NCBI RefSeq assembly: GCF_000155475.1
Contig: NZ_DS990392.1
Span: forward strand, 1 to 64,000
Length of the DNA: 64,000 bases
Direction: 5' to 3'
Source: Helicobacter cinaedi CCUG 18818 = ATCC BAA-847
Lineage (GTDB): Bacteria > Campylobacterota > Campylobacteria > Campylobacterales > Helicobacteraceae
Shown piece after piece: positions 23,698-33,500 of this stretch. Made by a program: the position numbers and the translations under genes. The stretch's first letter is position 1. Every line of letters starts with the position of its first letter. Under the pieces are notes generated by a model. That model saw nothing but the letters and a program-made list of their open reading frames with translations, was not told the DNA's origin and did not search any database.

Positions 23698-25298
23698 TTT
23701 TATTGATTGATAATTACGATTCTTTTACCTTTAATATTTATCAGGCTTTTTACCGCTTTGGCTTTCCTATTCAAGTCGCAAGAAGCGATAAGATAAGCAT
23801 TCAAGAGATAAAAGATATAAATCCGCAATATATCATCATCGGTCCGGGTCCCAAAAGCCCAAAGGAAGCGGGAATATCCATTGAGATTGTTAAAGAGTTT
23901 CAAGGCATTATCCCCATTCTTGGAATCTGTCTAGGACATCAGGCGATTATGGCGGCTTTTGGTATGGAGATAGTAAATGCTAAACATATCATTCACGGCA
24001 AAGTTGAGCCAATAAAACATAATCAAAAAGGGCTTTTTCGCAATATCTCGCCAAATACGCCTATTGTGCGGTATCACTCGCTTGTGGGCAGAGTGCAGGA
24101 TTTGCCCACAAGCTTGGAAGTGAGTGCGTGGAGTGAAGATGGCGAGATTATGGCGATTGCTCATAAGTCGTATCATCTTGTGGGTGTGCAGTTTCACCCA
24201 GAATCTATTGGCACAATTGATGGTGAAAAAATGCTGCTTAATTTCCTGCATTATAGAAATGAGATTATCCCCATAAAAGATTATCTAAAAAGCACATTGC
24301 AAGGGCAGAATCTTAGCTTTAAACAAGCCTATGATGTGATGGACGAGATTACAGAAGGGAATGTGAGTGATGCGCAAATAGGCAGTATTCTTACAAGCCT
24401 TGAGATAAAGGGGGTGAATGAAGAGGAGCTAGCGGGATTTGCTTCTGTGCTAAAGAAAAAGGCAATTTCCTTTGCTTTGCCTAAGAGTGATGAGGTGCGG
24501 CTTGATATGGTAGGCACGGGCGGCAGTCCCAATAAGACTTTTAATGTCTCTACAACAAGTGCCTTGCTCCTTGCTGCTGGTGAAGTAAAGATTATTAAAC
24601 ACGGCAATAAGGCTGTAACCTCGCAATCTGGCTCGGCTGATTTGCTTCAAGCCCTAGGGATTAATGTCAATATGGAGATTCACACCGCTCAAAATATCTA
24701 TAACCAGCTAGGCATTACATTTTTATTCGCTCAAAAGTTTCACGCTGCTATGCGGTTTGCCGCTCCAGCAAGGGCAAGTCTAGGTTTTAAGACAGCTTTT
24801 AATCTTATCGGTCCCCTAGCAAATCCTGCGAGTGTTACCCATCAATGTATTGGCGTATTTGATAAGTCTTATACGGAGATTATGGCTAGGGCTTTGGCGA
24901 TTTTAGGCATAAAAAGAGCCATTGTGGTGAGTGGCTTTGATAACTATGATGAGATTTCACTCTCCGCCCCTACACAAATTACAGAGCTAGATAATGGCAA
25001 GATTCACAGCTATGTGTTTAACCCCTCTGTTGTGGGGCTAGACTTTGTCCCTTATAGTGCGTTAAAAGGTGGGAGTTGTGAAGAAAACAAACAAATAACG
25101 CTTGATATTTTTAATGCTACGCTACCTGTGAAGTCTTCCCCAAAAGCCCAGCTTGTCGCACTCAATACCGCAGTGGGATTGTATCTAGCAGGGAAGGCAG
25201 AGAGCATAAAAGAGGGCTATTTCCTAGCAGAAAAGATTATAGAAACTAAGCGTGTGCTTGAAGTGCTAGATGCGTTTGCAAAGCTATCAAAAGAGTAG
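23694..25298 (+). CDS. trpGD: Fused anthranilate synthase component II / anthranilate phosphoribosyltransferase
   Basis: The first 190 residues are a class I glutamine amidotransferase: DNYDSFTFN, nucleophile Cys in GICLGHQAI and HPES for the His-Glu dyad. Residues from about 200 onward are TrpD: VGTGGSPNKTFNVSTT binds phosphoribosyl pyrophosphate, then KHGNKAVTSQSGSADLL and FAAPARASLG-like anthranilate site residues. The protein therefore provides ammonia to TrpE and couples anthranilate to phosphoribosyl pyrophosphate. No trpC, trpF, trpB or trpA follows; the next gene is convergent. The remaining steps must be encoded elsewhere or be absent. Confidence 0.93.
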   Translation: MILLIDNYDSFTFNIYQAFYRFGFPIQVARSDKISIQEIKDINPQYIIIGPGPKSPKEAGISIEIVKEFQGIIPILGICLGHQAIMAAFGMEIVNAKHIIHGKVEPIKHNQKGLFRNISPNTPIVRYHSLVGRVQDLPTSLEVSAWSEDGEIMAIAHKSYHLVGVQFHPESIGTIDGEKMLLNFLHYRNEIIPIKDYLKSTLQGQNLSFKQAYDVMDEITEGNVSDAQIGSILTSLEIKGVNEEELAGFASVLKKKAISFALPKSDEVRLDMVGTGGSPNKTFNVSTTSALLLAAGEVKIIKHGNKAVTSQSGSADLLQALGINVNMEIHTAQNIYNQLGITFLFAQKFHAAMRFAAPARASLGFKTAFNLIGPLANPASVTHQCIGVFDKSYTEIMARALAILGIKRAIVVSGFDNYDEISLSAPTQITELDNGKIHSYVFNPSVVGLDFVPYSALKGGSCEENKQITLDIFNATLPVKSSPKAQLVALNTAVGLYLAGKAESIKEGYFLAEKIIETKRVLEVLDAFAKLSKE

Positions 25299-25327
25299 TG
25301 TCAAATCAGTAGTGGCGTCAAAGAAAC

Positions 25328-26020
25328 TTATATGGAGAGCCTTTGTAATAACGCGGGATAGAATCTCGCTTGTTTCCGCAAGGCTTTGCGATGAGCCTTG
25401 GCATTTGGGCAAAATCTCTCTACAAGATTCCAAAAACTTTGTGAGTGATTTTTATGCACGATATGGCTTAACTCGTGGATTATTACATAATCAATGAGTT
25501 TTTTATCCGCAAAAATGAGCATAAATGAGAATCGTAAGCGATTGTCAAAAGTGCAGCTCCCAAAGCGACTTAGGGCATTTGTGATTTTTATATCCTTATA
25601 CACAAGCCCCATATTTGAAGCATAAAAGGCACATTGTTGCGTGATGTGGTCTAAAAGTAAAGTGCGTAAAATGGCTTTAAGGCGGTGGGGTTGTGGGGAG
25701 TTAGGCGTAGATTCTGTGGTAGATTCTGTCAAAATCTTTTCATACTCTAGCCACTCTCCAAAGACAAGTATTTCTCCTGTGTGAGATTGTAAAAAATTGT
25801 GAGAATCTTGCTTTTGTGTTTGGAGCTTGGCAAGGGTAGTGTGAATCCAGCTTTGATGAGTGTGAATAAAATCTAGAATCTGCTTTTGGCTAAAGGCTTT
25901 AGGCACACGGACATACAAAGACAAATCCGCCTTAATCACAATGCGTGGATACATAATCGCCTTAGATTCAATGTAAATGGACTTGGCGTTGGGATAGGAA
26001 TTTTGCAGAGCTTTTAACAT
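25328..26020 (-). CDS. YgjP-like (M48/DUF45) metallopeptidase-fold protein
   Basis: A 230-residue protein of the YgjP/DUF45 family. The zinc motif HELSHIVHKNHSQSFW gives HExxH plus a third ligand His, and the C-terminal VERFCPNAKAHRKALRK matches the family. An earlier IRISKALSRFG-like step appears as ITNALSRFGSC, as expected. Members have a metzincin-like fold; E. coli YgjP has been reported to act on nucleotides, so proteolysis should not be assumed. It converges with trpGD across 29 bases and is divergent from rplI. No strong ribosome site precedes the ATG, so the start is less certain. Confidence 0.8.
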   Translation of the reverse strand: MLKALQNSYPNAKSIYIESKAIMYPRIVIKADLSLYVRVPKAFSQKQILDFIHTHQSWIHTTLAKLQTQKQDSHNFLQSHTGEILVFGEWLEYEKILTESTTESTPNSPQPHRLKAILRTLLLDHITQQCAFYASNMGLVYKDIKITNALSRFGSCTFDNRLRFSFMLIFADKKLIDYVIIHELSHIVHKNHSQSFWNLVERFCPNAKAHRKALRKQARFYPALLQRLSI

Positions 26021-26038
26021 AATATTGCCACTTTTAGC

Positions 26039-26044
26039 TATAAT
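26039..26044 (+). promoter_or_regulatory. Promoter of the rplI-hslVU unit
   Basis: AGCTATAATCT gives a perfect TATAAT 33 bases before the rplI ATG, preceded by GC as in other promoters here. No canonical -35 box is at 17 bases. The expected transcript start is near 26051, leaving a leader of about 25 bases with GGAG before the ATG. Confidence 0.6.
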
Positions 26045-26076
26045 CTTGCCTTTTATTATAACGCAATGGAGAAAAT

Positions 26077-26526
26077 ATGAAAGTTTTACTTTTAGAGAAT
26101 GTGCAGGGGCTTGGCAAAAAGGGCGAGATTGTAGAAGTTAAAGATGGCTATGGGCAAAACTTCCTTATCGCTAAGGGCAAGGCAAAACACGCCACAAATG
26201 AAGTGATTAATAAATATAAGGCAGAGCAGAGAAAATTAGCCGAGCTTGAAGCCCTTAAAATTGCCGAACTCAAGCAATTAAAACAAACTTTAGAATCTTT
26301 ACATCTTGTTTTAGAGAAAAAAGTTGGGGCAAATGACACGCTTTTTGGCTCTATTACAAAAGATGAGATAGCCCAAGCCTTACTCGCACATAAAATTGAA
26401 ATTGATAAAAAGCATATTGAGATTGATAAGGCAATCAAGCATATTGGCGATTTTTCTGCTCTTGTAAAACTTGGACACAGCATAAATGCTACGCTTAAGC
26501 TCACTATCAAAGCACAAAAGGATTAA
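26077..26526 (+). CDS. rplI: 50S ribosomal protein L9
   Basis: L9 binds 23S rRNA near the L1 stalk and spans from the large subunit to neighbouring ribosomes. The N-terminal domain has [19 protein letters not shown] and [16 protein letters not shown], followed by a long charged connecting helix and the C-terminal domain ([26 protein letters not shown]). At 149 residues it is complete. hslV starts two bases after its stop. The rplI-hslV-hslU-era-csd6 order is that of H. pylori. Confidence 0.96.
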   Translation: MKVLLLENVQGLGKKGEIVEVKDGYGQNFLIAKGKAKHATNEVINKYKAEQRKLAELEALKIAELKQLKQTLESLHLVLEKKVGANDTLFGSITKDEIAQALLAHKIEIDKKHIEIDKAIKHIGDFSALVKLGHSINATLKLTIKAQKD

Positions 26527-26528
26527 TA

Positions 26529-27071
26529 ATGTTTGAAGCGACAACCATACTTGGCTATAAGGGCGAATTTGAAGGGAAGAAATGTGCTATTATCGGTGGC
26601 GATGGGCAGGTAACCTTTGGGAATTGTGTATTGAAAAATAATGCCACAAAAATCCGCACACTTTATAATGGGCAGATTCTAAGTGGCTTTGCGGGAAGCA
26701 CGGCTGATGCGTTTTCTTTATTTGATATGTTTGAGCGGATTTTGGAAGGACGCAAGGGCGATTTGGTGCGAAGTGTATTAGAGTTTAGCAAGGAATGGCG
26801 TAAGGATAAGTATTTGCGGAAGCTTGAAGCGATGATGATTGTTCTCAATACCGAGCATATTTATATTTTAAGTGGGACAGGCGATGTGGTAGAGCCAGAA
26901 GATGGCAGAATTGCTGCGATTGGCAGTGGGGGGAACTATGCTCTAAGTGCGGCTAGGGCGTTAGATAGATACGCACAGATTCCGCCAAAGGAGCTTGTGG
27001 AGAAGTCTTTGCATATCGCAGGGGAGCTATGTGTCTACACAAATACAAATATTAGAATCTTAGAACTTTAA
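26529..27071 (+). CDS. hslV: ATP-dependent protease subunit HslV
   Basis: Peptidase of the HslUV (ClpQY) complex, a proteasome-like threonine protease. The family start TTIxxx followed by [11 protein letters not shown] is present, but the product begins MFEATT, so the catalytic Thr is residue 5 rather than residue 2. The same N-terminal form occurs in Helicobacter relatives and implies removal of a short propeptide. [10 protein letters not shown], and [15 protein letters not shown] mark the fold. The length is 180 residues. It is two bases from rplI and ten bases from hslU. Confidence 0.95.
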   Translation: MFEATTILGYKGEFEGKKCAIIGGDGQVTFGNCVLKNNATKIRTLYNGQILSGFAGSTADAFSLFDMFERILEGRKGDLVRSVLEFSKEWRKDKYLRKLEAMMIVLNTEHIYILSGTGDVVEPEDGRIAAIGSGGNYALSAARALDRYAQIPPKELVEKSLHIAGELCVYTNTNIRILEL

Positions 27072-27081
27072 TGGAGCAAAA

Positions 27082-28410
27082 ATGAAAGAAAATATGACAC
27101 CAAAGCAGATTGTAGAATATCTTGATGGCTATATTATAGGGCAGAGTGAAGCCAAAAAGGCTGTGGCGATTGCGTTAAGAAACCGCTATCGTAGAATGAA
27201 GCTTGATAAGGAAGTGCAAGATGAGATAACGCCTAAAAATATTTTGATGATTGGCTCAACAGGTGTGGGAAAAACGGAAATTGCACGGAGAATGGCAAAA
27301 ATGATGGGATTACCCTTTGTCAAAGTAGAAGCGAGTAAATACACGGAAGTGGGCTTTGTAGGGCGAGATGTGGAATCTATGGTGCGAGATTTAGTCTTAG
27401 CGAGTGTGAATCTTGTAGAAAATGAGCATAGACAAAAAGCACAAGCGGAGATTAATGACTACATTATTGAAAAAATTACCAAAAAGCTTTTGCCACCATT
27501 GCCGCAAGGGGCGAGTGAATCTAAGCAAAATGAATATGACATAAGCTTTGCTAAAATGAAGCAAAAAGTGCTTAAAGGCGAAGTGGATGAGCTAAAAATT
27601 GAAATAGAGATAAGCAAAAAGGCACAAGTGGGCGATGATAATCTGCCACCAGATATGATAAAAGTCCAAGAGTCCATTTTTAAGGTGCTAAATGTTACAA
27701 ATGATAAGGTTAAAAAGGAAGTGAGTGTCAAAGAGGCAAAAGAAGCTTTGATGTATGAAGCCACAGAATCTGTGTTAGATTCAGAAGCTATACGAGCAGA
27801 GGGGCTAAAAAGGGCAGAATCTAATGGTGTAATTTTTATTGATGAGATTGATAAGGTCGCCGTGGGGAGCAAAGATAGCTCAAGGCAGGATCCTAGTAAA
27901 GAGGGCGTGCAAAGGGATTTGTTGCCTATTGTTGAAGGTAGTGTGGTCAATACAAAATATGGGCAGATAAAGACAGATTATATTTTGTTTATCGCCGCAG
28001 GGGCGTTTCACTTTAGCAAACCAAGTGATTTGATACCAGAATTGCAGGGGCGATTTCCCTTGCGTGTGGAGCTAGATTCACTCAACGAAGAGAGTTTGTA
28101 TAAGATTCTAACCCAAACAAAAAGCTCACTTTTGCGGCAGTATCAGCTCTTACTTGATACAGAAAATATTAGGCTTGAATTTAGCGATGAGGCTATACGC
28201 GAGATAGCAAAGCTCTCTCATAGTGCCAATGAACGCACAGAAGATATTGGTGCAAGGCGGTTGCATACGACTATTGAACGAGTGCTAGAAGAGATTAGCT
28301 TTAATATTGATACCTATCAGGGCAAGGAAGTTACCATTACCGCGGAGATGGTGAAAGAGCGATTAGGAGATGTGGTAGAAAATGTGGATTTGGCACGATA
28401 TATTCTCTAG
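27082..28410 (+). CDS. hslU: ATP-dependent protease ATPase subunit HslU
   Basis: AAA+ unfoldase that feeds substrates to HslV. It shows MTPKQIVEYLDGYIIGQ, Walker A GSTGVGKTEIARRMAK, the EVGFVGRDVESMVRDL pore region, Walker B VIFIDEIDK, and the sensor II region ERTEDIGARRLHTTIERVLE. At 442 residues it is normal for the family. The C-terminal ARYIL tail is the part that inserts into HslV pockets in characterised enzymes. A gap of 41 bases separates it from era. Confidence 0.96.
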   Translation: MKENMTPKQIVEYLDGYIIGQSEAKKAVAIALRNRYRRMKLDKEVQDEITPKNILMIGSTGVGKTEIARRMAKMMGLPFVKVEASKYTEVGFVGRDVESMVRDLVLASVNLVENEHRQKAQAEINDYIIEKITKKLLPPLPQGASESKQNEYDISFAKMKQKVLKGEVDELKIEIEISKKAQVGDDNLPPDMIKVQESIFKVLNVTNDKVKKEVSVKEAKEALMYEATESVLDSEAIRAEGLKRAESNGVIFIDEIDKVAVGSKDSSRQDPSKEGVQRDLLPIVEGSVVNTKYGQIKTDYILFIAAGAFHFSKPSDLIPELQGRFPLRVELDSLNEESLYKILTQTKSSLLRQYQLLLDTENIRLEFSDEAIREIAKLSHSANERTEDIGARRLHTTIERVLEEISFNIDTYQGKEVTITAEMVKERLGDVVENVDLARYIL

Positions 28411-28451
28411 GCGTTTCTATGGCTCTAAGCAGGGATTAACAAGGGGATTAT

Positions 28452-29408
28452 ATGTCTAAATCTTGTTTAGAATCTTATGAAAATATAGAATCTCAAGTGA
28501 GTTTAGAATCTAGTGTGAATCTGCCTACCCGCTCTGGGTTTGTGGCTACACTTGGCAGACCAAATGCTGGGAAATCAACGCTTTTAAATCATCTTCTAGG
28601 GGAAAATCTAGCCCTTGTTTCACATAAAGCAAACGCCACGCGTAAGCAACTCCAAATCATTGTGCCTTATGCCCCGCTTAACACACAAATAGTGTTTGTA
28701 GATACACCCGGGATTCATCATCAAGAAAAACTGCTTAATCAATATATGCTTTCACAGGCTTTGAAGGCTATGGGCGATTGTGATTTGGCACTCTATCTTG
28801 CACCGATTACCGATGATGTGAAGCATTATCAGCTTTTTTTAGAACTCTATCAGGGCAAACATATTTTACTTTTAAGTAAAAGTGATACTTGCAGCAATGA
28901 AGCGATACTCGCAAAAATGGCAGAATATCAAAAATTTGATAAGCATTTTTTAGCCCTTTTGCCTTTTAGTGTAAAAAAGGGTTTTGATAGGGATTTGCTT
29001 TTAAAGAGCATTGCGAGTTTTCTGCCACAATCGCCCTTTTATTATGATAATGAGTTGCTAACACCATCTTCAATTAAAGAAATTTATAAAGAAATGATAC
29101 GGGAAAGTTTATTTGAGAATCTCAGTGATGAGATTCCTTATGAAGCAGATGTGATGTTAAAGCGATTTGAGGAGGGGGAAAAGCTAGATAGAATTTTTGC
29201 GGAAATTATTGTGGAGAAGCAAAGTCAAAAGGGCGTTGTGATAGGCAAGGGTGGTTCTAGTATTAAACGCATTAGCAAATGTGCGAGAGAAAAAATTTTA
29301 GCTTTAAGCCCAAAGTCTGTGTATCTCAAGCTTGATGTGAGCGTGTATAAAGGCTGGAGTAAGCAAAAAGACCTATTGAAAAAAATAGGGTATGATTTTA
29401 CTTTATAA
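28452..29408 (+). CDS. era: GTPase Era
   Basis: Era is an essential GTPase that binds the 3' end of 16S rRNA and checks 30S assembly. Walker A is GRPNAGKST (about residues 36-44), then DTPGIH, LSKSD as the NKxD-like motif, and a C-terminal KH domain with VIGKGGSSIKRISKCARE. At 318 residues it is slightly long because of an N-terminal Ser/Glu-rich lead (about residues 1-27) built of repeated AGAATCT-type sequence; MSKSCLES is the only start with a nearby GGGG site. csd6 follows after 17 bases. Confidence 0.95.
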   Translation: MSKSCLESYENIESQVSLESSVNLPTRSGFVATLGRPNAGKSTLLNHLLGENLALVSHKANATRKQLQIIVPYAPLNTQIVFVDTPGIHHQEKLLNQYMLSQALKAMGDCDLALYLAPITDDVKHYQLFLELYQGKHILLLSKSDTCSNEAILAKMAEYQKFDKHFLALLPFSVKKGFDRDLLLKSIASFLPQSPFYYDNELLTPSSIKEIYKEMIRESLFENLSDEIPYEADVMLKRFEEGEKLDRIFAEIIVEKQSQKGVVIGKGGSSIKRISKCAREKILALSPKSVYLKLDVSVYKGWSKQKDLLKKIGYDFTL

Positions 29409-29425
29409 ATAAAGGAGTGAAAAGT

Positions 29426-30433
29426 ATGGGATTTGTGAAAAAAGTGCTTATATGTATGGCGATGTGTGTGGGGTGTGTATATGCCCTAGATCCACAGCTT
29501 GTAGCATTAGTCAATGAATATAAAAAAAATGGCATAGGCAGTATAGAATCTAAGCTTGAAGGGTATTTGACAAGCAAAGAATATTGGGCAGAGTATCTTA
29601 AAGGAAACGCGACAGAATATGGGTATTTTGAGGATTTGAAATTTTTATTTGTATCAAACAAATCTGCTCCATCACTGCATTTGTATCAATTTAAAGATTC
29701 TGTATTGCACGAGCTTGGCAGCTCTTCAGCTCTTGTGGCAAAAGGTAAGGGCAATAAGAAAAAAGAGGGTGATTTGACAACGCCCATTGGTTCGTATGAT
29801 TTAAATGCACGATTAACCGGGCTTGATCAATACTATGGACCTTTGGCATTTTCTACAAGCTACCCAAATGTGTATGATCAATCACTCAAAAAAACAGGCG
29901 GCGGAATCTGGATTCACGGATTACCTTTAAATGGCAATAGGGAAGAGCTGAATACGCGGGGCTGTATTGCCATTGACAATGAGTTGTTGAAAAAGTATGA
30001 TAGGCTCATTGATTGGAAAAAAACAATGCTTATCACTTATGAGGGGGAGTTAAAACCTGCTGATGTTGATGAACTCGCCCTTGTGCTTTCAAGCTTGTAT
30101 CAGTGGAAAAATGCGTGGCAAAAAAGTGATTTGACAAGCTATCTTGCCTTTTATGATGAAAAGGACTTCTATCGCCCCGATGGTATGAGTTTTAAATCTT
30201 TTAGGGAGCATAAGAAAAATATTTTTGCTAAAAATGAAGATAAGGTGATTAGAATCTCACTTGTAAATGTCTCAATCTATCCAAATGAAGCCCATAGAAA
30301 TATGTATCGCATTAGCTTTATGCAGGATTACAAAGCCACACTTAAAGGTAAGCCAAGCTTTAGCTCTGTGGGCAAGAAAGATATGTATGTTGTGGTGGAG
30401 AATGGTAAAATGAAGATTCTAAGTGAAAGGTAG
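29426..30433 (+). CDS. csd6: YkuD-fold peptidoglycan L,D-carboxypeptidase Csd6
   Basis: A periplasmic protein with a signal peptide (VLICMAMCVGCVYA), a YkuD catalytic domain and a C-terminal NTF2-like domain (about residues 220-335). The catalytic motif is IHGLPLNG followed by NTRGCIAID, with His and Cys as active residues. In H. pylori, Csd6 (HP0518) trims peptidoglycan tetrapeptides to tripeptides and affects helical cell shape; length, domains and position after era all match. The ATG at 29426, eight bases after AAAGGAG, is preferred over GTG at 29417, which would touch the ribosome site. Confidence 0.88.
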   Translation: MGFVKKVLICMAMCVGCVYALDPQLVALVNEYKKNGIGSIESKLEGYLTSKEYWAEYLKGNATEYGYFEDLKFLFVSNKSAPSLHLYQFKDSVLHELGSSSALVAKGKGNKKKEGDLTTPIGSYDLNARLTGLDQYYGPLAFSTSYPNVYDQSLKKTGGGIWIHGLPLNGNREELNTRGCIAIDNELLKKYDRLIDWKKTMLITYEGELKPADVDELALVLSSLYQWKNAWQKSDLTSYLAFYDEKDFYRPDGMSFKSFREHKKNIFAKNEDKVIRISLVNVSIYPNEAHRNMYRISFMQDYKATLKGKPSFSSVGKKDMYVVVENGKMKILSER

Positions 30434-30519
30434 AATCTGCCTATCCTGCGTTGTTTTTTGTTTAATTCAGGTAGAGTCTAACTGCAACGAAACTATATCA
30501 TATTAAGGAGCGAAGGGTT

Positions 30520-33500
30520 ATGAATAAACTATGGAAAATTGCTGGATTTACACCATTTGTTTTAGTGGCTTTCATTAATGCTTTTGTGGATTTGGGGCAT
30601 AAAATCACTATCCAAAATACGCTGTATAAAGTCTATGATGGCAGTGAATTGACATTGCTTACAAGTATTATTAACGCCCTTATTTTACTGCCTTTTATTC
30701 TGCTTTTTACGCCTTCTGGATTCTTGGCTGATAAATTTCCTAAAAATATCGTTATGCGTGTGAGTGCGTGGTTTTCTGTGGGGATTGTGAGCTTTATTAC
30801 GCTGTGTTATTTTATGGGCTGGTTTTGGCTTGCATTTATTGCTACATTGCTTATGGCGGTGCAATCAGCGATTTACTCTCCTGCGAAGTATGGTTTTATT
30901 AAAGATTTGGCAGGCAAAGATATGCTTGCTTGGGGAAATGGAGCTATGCAGGCAACGGCTATCGTGGCGATTTTGGCAGGTATGAGTGTGTTTTCACTCT
31001 TTTTTGAGACAATGTATAGTGCAAGTGGCTTGGGATTTTTAGCGACAAAAGGTGAGATTTTACAAAGCATTGCTCCACTTGGTTTTGTTCTTATGGCGTG
31101 TGCTGTGGCGGAGCTATATTTATGCTATCGTTTGCCTACAATGACACAAGGCAGCAGTGAAAGCTTTGATAAAGAAGCATATTTAAGCGGTAAATCGCTG
31201 AAGAGGAATCTTGCCCTTTTACAATCTCATCGCAATATTTGGCTTTCTGTCGTTGGCATAGCCGTATTTTGGTCAATCTCACAGCTTTTACTCGCCTCAT
31301 TTCCAACCTATGTGAAAGCCGAGTTTAATGAACTCAATACTTTCAAGGTGCAAATGATTATAGGTTTTTCTGGGCTTGGGATTATTGTTGGCTCAATTAT
31401 TGCGGGGCGATTCTCTAAGCAATATATTGAAACGGGTCTTATCCCCTTAGGAGCTTTGCTTGTGTGTCTAATGACACTTTTGCTTTTAAGTTTTTCTTCA
31501 CTCACACCTTATGCGATTGTGTTTTTTCTTTTTGGTATGGGTGGGGCGTTGTTTGTGATACCGCTTAATGCACTCATTCAGTTTCACGCAAAAGAGGGGG
31601 AGCTAGGCAAGGTTTTAGCTGGGAATAACTTTATCCAAAATATTGGAATGCTAGGATTCTTAGTCATTGGCACAATCGCGTCATTAGCACAAATTGAAGT
31701 GAGCTATTTATTTTATCTTTGTATGGTTGTAGCCATTGGCGGAATGATTTATGTTGTGAGACTTCTGCCTTTTTCTTTGGTTAGAATGCTTGTTACTCTC
31801 GCTTTTTTTCAACGCTATCGCTTGAATGTTGAAGGCTTTGAGAATATACCCGAACAGGGCGGTGTGTTTTTGCTAGGCAATCATATTTCTTTTGTGGATT
31901 GGGCGATGGTGCAACTTGCCCTGCCTAGAAAAGTGTATTTTGTAATGGAGCGAAGCTATTATGATAGATGGTATATACGCATTTTCCTTGATCTTTTTGG
32001 GGTGATTCCTGTCTCAAATGCGGGGAGTAAAAGGGCATTAGAATCTATCGCACAAAAACTGCAAGAGGGGCATATGGTCTGCCTTTTCCCTGAAGGGTCA
32101 ATTTCTCGGCACGGACATTTGAATGAGTTTAAAAGTGGCTTTGAGTTAGCAGCCAAACACCTAGAATCTCATCAAGCAGTGATTTTGCCCTTTTATATCC
32201 GCGGTTTGTGGGGGAGTGCGTTTTCGCGTAGCCACACAGGATTCCAAGAGAGACGCAAAAGCTTTGCTAAACGCAATATTACCATTGCCTTTGGAGAATC
32301 TTTGGATATTCACTCAAACGCCCAGCAGGTTAAGGCTAAGGTTTTTGAACTTTCTTTTAGTGCGTGGAAGTCTCAATGTGAAGCCCTGCCAACGCTTAGC
32401 AGGGCGTGGATAGATTCTGCAAAAAAATGGGGGAGTGAAGTGGCGATTGTAGATAGTATGAGTGGCTCTATGAGCTATACAAGAATGCTTGCCATTACGC
32501 TTATTCTCTCCAAGCTTTTTGCCAATCAAACTAAAGAACAGCAGAATGTAGGGATTATACTCCCTGCCTCACTTGCTAGCTCGTTATGTAATCTTTCACT
32601 CCTTATGGCGTCAAAAACTATTGTGAATCTTAACTTCACCGCGGGGCAAAAAGCTATTGATGCTGCTATTGCTTCAGCACAAATTAAGACTATTTATACT
32701 TCGCAAAAGTTTATGGATAAGCTTGAGGGTAAGGGGGTGGCTTTGAGCTTTCCACAAAATGTGAAAGTGCTGTATATGGAAGATTTAATCGGTATTGTTA
32801 AATCAAACAAGATTGATTTTGTTTGTAAGATGATTCAGGCAATTTTGCTTCCATCTTTTATATTGAAGTGGCTGTATGTAAAGGGTGTGAAAAATACCGA
32901 TGTAGCGGCGATTTTATTTAGCAGTGGGAGTGAGGGGAAGCCAAAGGGTGTTATGCTTTCTCATCTTAATATCATGAGTAATATTTTGCAAATTTCTGAT
33001 GTGATTCACGCAAGGAGTGAAGATTCTATGCTTTCATCTCTGCCACCTTTTCACGCCTTTGGGCTAACTGTTACAATGCTTATGCCTTTGCTTGAGGGAA
33101 TGCTTTCAGTTACCCACGCAGACCCAACGGACGCGGTGGGTATTGCCAAAGCGGTAGCAAAGAACAAGGTAAGCGTAATGTGTGGGACATCTACATTTTT
33201 AGGGATTTATGCGAGAAATAGCAAGGTTGATAAGATGATGTTTGATTCCTTGCGACTTGTTGTGGCTGGGGCAGAGAAGCTTAAAAAAGATGTCAAAGAA
33301 GCCTTTGTGATGAAGTTTAATAAAGAGATTTATGAGGGCTATGGGGCGACAGAGACTACGCCCGTGGCGAGTGTGAATCTGCCTAGTGAGTTTGATGCGG
33401 ATAATTGGGAGCTACATAAGGCAAGTAAAGATGGAAGTGTGGGTATGCCATTGCCCGGAAGTGCGATAAGAATTGTTGATCCAAATACTATGGAAGAGCT

